Assembly: GCF_026914185.1 (NCBI RefSeq)
Contig: NC_070558.1
Location: 7,635,501 to 7,699,500, forward strand
Origin: Puccinia triticina
Lineage: Eukaryota; Basidiomycota; Pucciniomycetes; Pucciniales; Pucciniaceae
DNA: 64,000 nt
Direction: 5' to 3'
The notes under the pieces were generated by a model. That model was not told where the DNA came from, did not search any database, and saw only the letters and a list, made by a program, of their open reading frames with translations. Made by a program: the position numbers and the translations under genes. This document shows positions 54,324 through 64,000 of the stretch, piece by piece (the stretch's first letter is position 1; every line of letters starts with the position of its first letter).

Positions 54324-55577
54324 GACCCCAGTGTAAATTATCAAGCATCATGGAGACTAGGATCAATTTGAGCAGTTCTGATATGTATGTATGCTAGAAG
54401 AAGTTCACTTACCCAACTTATACTGCTCAGCGACTGTTGGGGAAAGCCAAGCGGGCCAACAAGAAAAAATTGAAGAAGACAGGGTGGCAGAAAAAGGACA
54501 AAAAAAAATAATCTCAGTATAAAGGACTGTTGACTGTATTTCAAAGAACCAAAAACCAGAAACTAAAACAAAGAGCATGAGAATACAGAAGACAATATGA
54601 AAAAAAGAGAAATTGGAGAACAGACCCTGAGTTGGTAAGAAAGATGTAGAAGATGGACAACCGGACGCAATCAGGACAAGCAGGAATTAAAAGACTAAGA
54701 GAATAAAAGAGGTTAGTCGATGGTGGATGCTTGATAGATGGAGTAGAGAGAACAGACCAATGGAAGACAAAGTCAGAGTAATGGATGGATTAAGGCAGTG
54801 GATTTAGGAAGGGAAAGAAGGGAACTGAATAGAAGAAGGAGAGTTAGCAATGAGAGACAATGAGGATCGATGAGAGAGTGGAAATGCTTCGAGTGCATTT
54901 CTCACCAAGTTGAATAACTTGAGGAATTGATCGCCGTAGAATGAATCTTGAGATCGGCGGAAGCAGCTTCGGGATCGGAGACCTTGAGGCTGAAGTTTGA
55001 TTGAACGAAAGACGAGAGATGTGTCCGGAGCTGAGATGTGAGACTGAGCTGAGATGCCGAGACCGATACAATTGGTTAGGTTTCGACTGAGTATACATTG
55101 ATCAGCGCAGACACGCCGCTCGCGGTGCGCAATGCGAGAGCGCGGACTTTGAGGAAGAGCGTCGAGTTTCAACACAGTAACTGTTTTCCTACTCTCAACT
55201 ACCCGCATGTGGACATTTGAACGTGTGGACTGTGGAGTAGTACTCACGCGTGTCCACATCGGCATTTTTCGGGGTCTTTAATGCTAGCCAGAGAGACATC
55301 GCGGTAAATACATATGTGAATCAGCATTAAGGTTCTTGGCAAGCAATTAGAGTGAAATGCGGAACAACACTGAGGCATACATACGTGGAGTTAGATTTCC
55401 TGAAGATCCATATCGTAAAGAGACAAATCGTGTGTCAGTTCTCGTTGAGAAATGTATGTAAATATGTAAATATGAAGAACTGGTCGAAAAGTTCTTGCAA
55501 TGCGAAGAGAAACAAGAGAGAGAACAATGTACGGGAGAAGTTGTTGTATGTAGTTTGGAACTTGAAGTAGAATTATT
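54324..55577. other. unresolved interval, possible introns or UTR
   Basis: A 153-residue minus-strand frame (55265-54804) begins with an ATG but is Ser/Arg-rich without domain features. It may be leader or intron sequence of a gene on the minus strand. Confidence 0.3.
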
Positions 55578-55585
55578 TTACTCAC

Positions 55586-55808
55586 GGTCAAAAATGGCAG
55601 CAATATGCTTGTAGTTTTGAACTGCTTCCTCGGCTATGGCAGATTGTGCGGGGGGGATCCAAAGTGCCATTATCCGCATTGTTTCATCTGTGGAGGAAGA
55701 CGTGGAGGGACTGGCACGCCTTATCCAGGAAGCAAGTCCCGGTGTTCCTTCTGCCAGTTGGCAGATGAGGAACGAGAGGCAAAGAACGTTAGATGCTTTG
55801 AATAGCAT
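55586..55808 (-). CDS. first exon of a putative secreted protein
   Basis: ATG at 55808 opens a frame with a signal-peptide-like start (MLFKASNVLCLSFLICQLAEG), then a Ser/Thr-rich segment and MRIMALWIPPAQSAIAEEAV. It runs into a good donor, GACC-GTGAGTAAAA, at 55585. The downstream exon was not identified. No family could be named. Confidence 0.45.
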
Positions 55809-55809
55809 C

Positions 55810-58206
<2,397 letters not shown>

Positions 58207-58468
58207 TCACAGTTTCTTCCAGATCTATATTGCCGCACGATTACCGGTATTTGTTTTGTATCTTGATTGCATCATGCCCCTTGTATATTAAATTTGTAGT
58301 GTCTTTTGAACAAATTAGTTTATTTTCTTCTTTCCATTTTGTTTCATTGAGTTGTACGGTATACCAATATCCAACAAGTCTCTGATCCCTTACATCAAAG
58401 ACGTGTTATTTGGAAATCCATTCAAGTTACATGCATAAAGTAGAAGCAGTGTATGACTCATGAGTCCC
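58207..58468. other. 3' flank of the zinc-finger gene
   Basis: AT-rich sequence consistent with a 3' UTR. No other feature was seen. Confidence 0.4.
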
Positions 58469-58770
58469 AAGGGTGAAGCGCTGCGCTTCGCTACAGAAAG
58501 CGCATGATTCAGCGAAGCGGAGCGGGCCCGCGGCACAGCCCCAGCCCAATTAGTGCAAGCGAAAGCGGCCGCGGGCTGCGGTTGCGCTAAGCTTAGCACT
58601 TTCGCGCTTCTCTCCCAGAGCCGTTAGCGCGAGCGCAGCGGATTTGCGCTGCGCTTGCGCTATTTTGCAGCGCCAAAAGCGCCAAACCCACCTCTTCGCC
58701 CGCTTTTGCGCGCCAACTAGCAATATTTTGCGCTGCGCAGCAGCTCAAGCGCAGCGAAGCGCGGGAGAGG
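58469..58770. repeat. GC-rich GCGCTGCGCT palindromic module
   Basis: It begins AAGGGTGAAGCGCTGCGCTT, almost the same start as the module at 30957, and contains many AGCGCAGCG / CGCTGCGCT units in both orientations. Confidence 0.75.
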
Positions 58771-58800
58771 GCCCATCACCTATGACACTGTAGAGTTGAT

Positions 58801-58846
58801 ATCTAAAAGGCGGGCTCCCAGATGTCTGGGAAGGCGCCTTTTAGAT
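58801..58846. repeat. 22-bp imperfect hairpin, 2-nt loop
   Basis: ATCTAAAAGGCGGGCTCCCA plus GA (58801-58822) pairs with TCTGGGAAGGCGCCTTTTAG plus AT (58825-58846) with about three mismatches. It lies just past the GC-rich module. Confidence 0.75.
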
Positions 58847-58849
58847 GCC

Positions 58850-59304
58850 CTTCTCCGAATTGGCGGGCGGCTTAGAGCCGCTCGAGCTGCACGGAGCGCG
58901 GCTGCGAAATCCCGGCTGCCCCTCCAGACTCCATCCCTGCACCACCAGCCCCTTCCCCACCGGACACCTGACACTCCAAACTTGATGTAAATAGTACAGC
59001 CAACTTGTGCATGGTGTCATTCTGGCGCCTGGCTTATTTGGCCGAACTCACCTACGGGTTGGATGATGGGCCGATTCGGTCAGATCAGTCCCTGCTGTTG
59101 TCGGATGTCTCGTTCCCGACAGACGCTGCTCTCCACGGTTACGCCCCGCGCGGCGAAGACGCCTCTGCCTGGTAATCCTCAGCTGCTCATTTTGAACAAA
59201 CAACGGAACATACTTTGCCCAGTTGCACTGGCAGCGATATTGGGTCGGCTACGTGAGACAGGGGATGAACCAAGGTCTTTGTTGGGATACAATGAGGCAA
59301 GTAC
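58850..59304. other. intergenic, no gene recognised
   Basis: GC-rich sequence with short overlapping frames. Nothing was supported. Confidence 0.35.
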
Positions 59305-59309
59305 TTGGC

Positions 59310-59528
59310 TGTTGAGAGTAACTTGGGTGACACAAGACTAAGAGAGATTTAACAAGATGTCAAGGACAAAGTACTAACACAGTAAGTCAAGATATAATCA
59401 TCATTCAGTGAGGAAGGATAACAGTGAGGGAAACAACTAGACTATATACATGCACAATATAGTCCAAGTTGTTGGTGTATAGATTAGAAGCATAATACAT
59501 AGTGGAATGCTAATAAACTATCTCAACA
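59310..59528 (-). repeat. TRIM-2 LTR, left copy
   Basis: 219 bp, TG..CA ends, offset 1479 bp from the right copy with several substitutions. Confidence 0.88.
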
Positions 59529-60060
59529 CACCCCCTTGCTGATAAATCTATACATAACAAGTCCTACTTTTCCAACCTTCACATACCCAGATCTTGAATG
59601 GCTTGGTTAGGCCAAAGGGGTTGGTCAGGACAAGCAGCTTTCAGTATCAACATCCAAACTGAGAAAGGCAAGAAAATTGTTAAACCAAGGTAGAGATCCA
59701 TGCTCCACATGGTACAGGGAAAAGCCACAACAACCAATATACAACCTAGCAGAGGGGTAGGAATTACCTATAAGGCTAGACCGGAGTTTTCATCATCAGA
59801 ATGGGCTGCTATCTTCTAAGAGTCATTTTTGGTGTGACTATCAGAACAAAAACAAAATAAATTAGACTGGTCACCTTGGGGGGGATAATAAAGGGAAAGA
59901 AAATCACAGTAAAACAGGATGGTAGACAACAGTTACTCTGTGAAGCTTGTGAAGAAGATAAGAAAGTAGTTCAAATGAAGCTTTTCAATCAGAGAGCTTC
60001 CTGGTTGAAGTCGCAGCCAGGACCTGGTGATGGTAGCGTGGATTCCTGCAAGATCAAGGT

Positions 60061-60190
60061 CAGGGAGAGCCAATCGCGGTAGCAGATTGTTGATTGAGTT
60101 CAGGGAGAGCCAATTGCGTTAGCAGATTGTTGATTGAGTTCAGGGAGAGCCAATTGTGGTAGCAGATCGTCAATTGAGTTCAGGGAGGAT
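60061..60190. repeat. three 40-bp tandem repeats inside TRIM-2
   Basis: Units starting CAGGGAGAGCCAAT begin at 60061, 60101 and 60141, with a partial fourth at 60181. Confidence 0.85.
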
Positions 60191-60788
60191 TGATTGAACG
60201 GGGCAAGACCAAGAAAATTAAGTAGTCTCTAAAGCAAACAGAAGAGCAAGGTTGTTCCAAAATGAGTGCAAAGCTGGGGAGCCTCAGTCGATGCCGCAGA
60301 TGCATGGCCAGTTGTACAGGGCCAATTGGGGCGGCAAACAGGCTCAGAGCTGGTTGGCTGAAGATGAGTGGGGTTGTCCAAAGGATATCCCAGCAAAAAG
60401 CAACAAGTACATCAATCCAAGTACTTGGCGAGCTCCAAACAAGTGAGATCTTTTGATTGTTCCAAACAAGTAAAAGCGTGCTATGGCGACATCTGACGGT
60501 TCCCAATTAGTCCTGATGCGCTCCAGCAATTTGATAAAAGCTCCAAGGGGTCCAAGTGAGATCCTACAAGTTCCAAAATGATCCAAGGAGGTACGGCAAG
60601 CAAAGCAGCAATTTTGACGGGACTGTTCCATCCCAACAAGTCAAAGAGCTTCCTGAAAGTCAGATTGGGGGAGGCGGGTGGGTTACAGAAAAAGGAAAAT
60701 CCGGGGGAAAGAGTGAAACCAGAAAAATGAGTGTGTTGAAAAAAAATATGAAAGGGTGCGACAGGCGGAGCACATGGGTCTCATAACC

Positions 60789-61007
60789 TGTTGAGAGTAA
60801 CTTGGGTGACACAAGAATAAGAGAGATTTGACAAGATGTCAAGGACAAAGTCCTAACACAGTGAGTCAAGATATAATCTTCATTGAGTGAGGAAGGATAA
60901 CAGTGAGGGAAACAACTAGACTATATACATGCACAATATAGACTGAGTTGTGGGTGTATAGATTAGAAGAATAATACATAGTGGAATGCTAATAAACTAT
61001 CACAACA
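60789..61007 (-). repeat. TRIM-2 LTR, right copy
   Basis: 219 bp, preceded by CTCATAACC (primer-binding site on the minus strand). Confidence 0.88.
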
Positions 61008-61012
61008 TTGGC

Positions 61013-61842
61013 ATCAACAAGGAAAACCACAGCATTTGAGGCCATATAGCTTCAGAGTATGTGGCGCGTCCTTCAGGCACTCTTGAGGGATGAGCAAGGA
61101 AGAAGTCTGCTGGCAGTGGTAGGGTTGCTGAGTTTTGGCCAACAAAGAGCAGCACCAGCACTCAAATGAGCACACACAATCTTTCCCATGCAGAACTGGC
61201 AATCACAGCATCACTAGAATCATTGAAGAAGAACTCTTTGGTGTTGGGATTCTTGGGACTCATCATCATCATTGACTTGTTTAGATCCAATTGGTAGTAT
61301 TTATCTGTTTGCATTCCTTTTTAAAAATATCTCCCAGTTGCTTATTTATGATGTGAGCTCAGATCAGTAAGTCTTGCCAATTGAAATGTGTAGAATTTTA
61401 CTGCAGAAACTCTGTTACACATTCACCTGTACTGCTAGCTGCACATAGTTTTGTTACCAAATTTGGATGTCATGAATAGATGTAGATCTCATTGAAGTTT
61501 TTGTTCACATGGCGGTTCAACTGTCAACACCAACTTGGGAAATCTTCAAGATTAATTTCTATTTGAAGAAAAGTTTGTTTTTACAGCCTTTCTGATTTTC
61601 TATTATGTGAGATAAGAGTTTGTAAATTTACAAGCCAAATAGCACATGAAATAATATGGCTCCATGTGAACTGGGAGTGGTTAATCATGATCACTGAGTA
61701 ATTCCAAAACAAGGAGTTATGATTTTTATATCTATGAAAGATCAACTAATACTTTTGCATGAATCATCTATGTTTTTTCACTCTCAAGTAACAATTAGAT
61801 CACTGTAAGTAGTGCAAACTTAGTTTAATGGCAAACCAATGC
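61013..61842. other. intergenic, no gene recognised
   Basis: AT-rich sequence; no gene or repeat could be supported. Confidence 0.4.
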
Positions 61843-61850
61843 AACTCCAG

Positions 61851-62065
61851 TAGAGATTGTCATTTGGCACCTGTTGGGGGGTACCTGTCACACTTCAAAC
61901 CATGCTATCCACACAACCAGGCACCAGCAATGCAAGCAGAGGGTGCAGTAATCCTCAAGGTTAAGTCCTGGACCCTTCACTTGCTTGGCTGGTGGCTAAA
62001 AGTGTGCAGAGCTTGTTCTGAAGTGTGGCAGGTACCCCCCAACAGGTGCCAAATGACAATCTCTA
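61851..62065. mobile_element. 215-bp MITE sharing termini with the hAT element
   Basis: Inverted ends TAGAGATTGTCATTTGGCAC and complement, followed inward by CTGTTGGGGGGTACC, match the termini of the hAT element at 4189-26433. The flanking duplication is a perfect 8 bp, AACTCCAG (61843-61850, 62066-62073). Confidence 0.9.
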
Positions 62066-62073
62066 AACTCCAG

Positions 62074-62699
62074 TGTAAACCAAGAAAGCTGGGGAGTCAG
62101 GACATTTGTTTGTTCACTCCCAAAGTGAAATGACTATATGTTCAGCATCAAATGAAATGTGCACTAGATTTTCTGGAAGAACTTATTTGTTATCATTTCA
62201 TCCAAGTTTATTGAATCCACACAATTGTGGAGCTCAAGATCATGGTTTTGGCCCATTTTCTTCTCAAAAAACTGTTGAATTCACTCCCCAAACACTCCGG
62301 AGAGCACCTTGGAATCACCCTCCAGCCCGTGCCGCAGCAACACACAAAAAAGGGTGGGTAAAAATGAATTTCAAGGAGGGCCTAATCAAGTGATTAGGGC
62401 AGCTCCAGGGAGGGGGTAGGACAAAACCGGATCCCCTGGGGGGAAACACACCTCCTCCTCCCTCCTTAAATAGACGTTGTGTTGCCACCCAATTCTGAAC
62501 TGATGCAATACATACCTGTTTGTCACCTGCGGCCACCACCACCGCCCACGCCTCGCTGTTGATAACAACGGGCTCCCACGCAACCTATCCGGATCAAACT
62601 TGTCTGTCTTTGGAGCCTTCCCCTTGCCTCGTTGGTTCACAACCAATGCCACGGCAATAGTGCCACCAAGCAGTATTAGAGAGGTCATCAGGGACCTCT
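62074..62699. other. intergenic, no gene recognised
   Basis: No supported gene. Short minus-strand frames at 62315-62688 have no features. Confidence 0.35.
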
Positions 62700-62800
62700 T
62701 TGCGGGTACCTTGCGTCTGTGGGCAGGTACCTGTTGGCGGCTAGCAGGTACCTGCTGGTGGGTGCGGGTGTCTGGCCTGATGAGCTGCAGGCACCCCCCC
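62700..62800. repeat. GGTACC-rich module
   Basis: Repeated GCGGGTACC / GCAGGTACCTG units, comparable with the interior of the hAT-type MITEs. A similar module at 63855-63945 includes four tandem GTGCGG hexamers; the two may be the ends of one larger element enclosing the palindromic array. Confidence 0.6.
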
Positions 62801-62811
62801 CAATACCCGTC

Positions 62812-63820
62812 TACCTCGCCAAGTGGAATCCCTCATGGCAAGCGGTATACAAACAACCCCTCACCAAGAGGTATTCCACTCGGTGAGCTGGTATACATAT
62901 ACCAACTTGCCAAGATGGATCCTTCTTGGCGAGTGGGTATACTACACATACACCAGCTCGTCGCCAAGAGGGATTCCTCTTGACGGGCTGGTATGATACA
63001 CCAGCTCGCCAAGAGGGCTTCATCTCGGCGAGCTGGTATACATATACCACCAGGAAAAATAAACTGTCACTAGACTACAGGTGAAATCAGCCTAAGTCCA
63101 CTGAGCTATCCACCAGCTGCACAGTTGGCCACATGGACAGCCCCCTCTAGGAAACAAAGGGGCCATTGTAGCATAGTTGTGGTAGCACCAGAGCTGGAAC
63201 AAAGTGACAGTCATTGTTGCTTGATGTCACCTGATGTCTGGTGAAAATTGATTTTTCCTGGTGTATACCAACTCGCCAAGATAGATTGCTCTTGGCGAGT
63301 GGGTACACAAACACCAGCTTGTCGCCGAGAGGGATTCCTCTCGACGGGCTGGTATGTATAATGTACACCAGCTTGCCAAGATGACTTCCTCCTGGCGGGC
63401 TGGTATGTGGACACCAGCTTGCCAAGACTTCCTCTTGACTGGCTGGTATACATGCACCAGCTCGCCAAGAGGGCTTCCTCTCGGCTGGCTGGTATACATA
63501 TACCAGCTCGCCGAGAGGGCTTCCTATTGGCTGGCTGGTATACATATGCCAGCTCGCCGAGAGGGCTTCCTATCGGCTGGCTGGTATACATATGCCAGCT
63601 CGCCGAGAGGGCTTCACACCAGCTTGTCGAGAGGGCTTCCTCTCGGCTGGCTGGTATACATATACCAGCTCGCCGAGAGGGCTTCCTCTTGGCGGGCTGG
63701 AACACGTACACCAGCTCGCCAAGAGGGCTTTCTCTTGGCGGGCTGGAACACGTACACCAGCTCGCCGAGAGGCTTCCTCTCGGCGGGGTGGTATATATAC
63801 ACCAACTGGCCAAGAAGGCT
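62812..63820. repeat. array of 46-bp palindromic units
   Basis: Units centre on CGCCGAGAGGGCTTCCTCTC and GGCTGGCTGGTATACATATA, with each unit able to fold on itself. The period is exactly 46 bp between 63505, 63551 and 63597. Toward 62820-63060 and 63250-63420 units are more diverged, and an unrelated 200-bp stretch (63060-63250) interrupts them. Because 46 is not a multiple of 3, long open frames appear in several frames on both strands without being genes. Confidence 0.8.
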
Positions 63821-63854
63821 TCCTTGCTTACTTAGCCGCAAAAAATCTCCACAC

Positions 63855-63945
63855 CCGCGGGTACCTGCTTCCTGCTCCTCAGAGGGGTGCGGGTGCGGGT
63901 GCGGGTGCTCAGAATCAGTGGTTTTTTGGGGAGGTACCCGGGTAT
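63855..63945. repeat. GGTACC module with GTGCGG tandem hexamers
   Basis: CGCGGGTACC, GGGTGCGGGTGCGGGTGCGG and GAGGTACCCGGGTA lie close together, similar to 62700-62800. Confidence 0.55.
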
Positions 63946-64000
63946 CAAGTGACATCTTTATGTGGTATACCCAACGTAATGAGTTCATTTGTGTGCAACT

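Larger units (their letters stand above)
59310..61007 (-). mobile_element. short non-autonomous LTR element (TRIM-2)
   Basis: Two 219-bp direct LTRs (59310-59528, 60789-61007) begin TGTTGAGAG and end CAACA, with a perfect 5-bp flanking duplication TTGGC (59305-59309, 61008-61012). The 1260-bp interior has no recognisable gag or pol. On the minus strand GGTTATGAGACC follows the right LTR, a near match to the initiator tRNA-Met anticodon arm, and CACCCCCTTGCT next to the left LTR mirrors the same position in TRIM-1. The two elements therefore use the same replication machinery. Confidence 0.9.

Noticed and set aside
54804..55265. 153-codon minus-strand ORF
   Set aside because: It has an ATG but Ser/Arg-rich composition without domain or splice support; more likely leader or intron.
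62812..63820. CRISPR-like regular repeats
   Set aside because: Units are adjacent or palindromic with no unique spacers of constant length, and the genome is eukaryotic.
63147..63988. Overlapping open frames of 120-200 codons on both strands
   Set aside because: They are products of the 46-bp palindromic array: translations repeat the same YTSQPRGSPLGELV-type phrases in several frames, and the repeat length is not a multiple of three.

Overview
The window looks like chromosomal DNA of a rust fungus (Basidiomycota, Pucciniales, probably Puccinia or a close relative). Genes carry many short GT..AG introns, a fungal Ssk2/Wis4-type MAPKKK is present, one locus fits the small cysteine-containing secreted proteins of rusts, and most of the sequence is transposable elements and palindromic repeats. 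The genus is an inference; no marker gene such as rRNA is present. LAYOUT. 1-716: 3' end of the MAPKKK gene. 717-4180: AT-rich repeats and an LTR-like fragment. 4181-26441: one nested block. A hAT DNA transposon (4189-26433, 8-bp target duplication CAGAGCTG on both sides) has been hit by two LTR retrotransposons. Gypsy-1 (4613-14148, minus strand, 782-bp LTRs) encodes Gag-protease and RT-RNaseH-integrase, plus an RRM-like ORF and an antisense ORF with its own TATA box. Gypsy-2 (14921-23855, plus strand, 1577-bp LTRs) has gag-like ORFs and no recognisable pol. When both insertions and one copy of each 4-bp duplication are skipped, the hAT transposase reads as a continuous 12-exon, 798-codon frame. 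26442-33570: gene-poor DNA with a terminal-inverted-repeat element and two families of palindromic arrays. 33579-37575: a multi-exon secreted-protein locus with frame problems, an uninterpretable stretch, and a hypothetical gene. 37884-42556: an 11-exon coiled-coil gene with a CM1 (centrosomin N-terminal) motif, expected to recruit gamma-tubulin complexes. 42557-57099: MITEs with clear 8-bp duplications, hairpins, LTR remnants, a miniature LTR element (51629-52265) with a tRNA-like Pol III unit in each LTR, and poorly resolved minus-strand exons. 57100-58206: a two-exon C2H2 zinc-finger regulator of the Nrg1 type. 58207-64000: a second short LTR element (59310-61007), a MITE sharing the hAT termini, and a 1-kb array of 46-bp palindromic units. 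HOW THE PARTS RELATE. The four best-supported host genes (kinase, CM1 protein, zinc-finger factor, secreted protein) are unrelated in function and do not form a cluster. The transposons do interact. Gypsy-2 lacks an enzyme set but shares its primer-binding site with gypsy-1, so it probably depends on a related autonomous element. The two miniature LTR elements share a primer-binding site that matches the anticodon arm of initiator tRNA-Met. The 61.8-kb MITE carries termini like those of the hAT element, which could have mobilised it. The most notable structural signal is a textbook -1 ribosomal frameshift site (T TTT TTA, 6-nt spacer, perfect 10-bp hairpin) at the gag/pol junction of gypsy-1.
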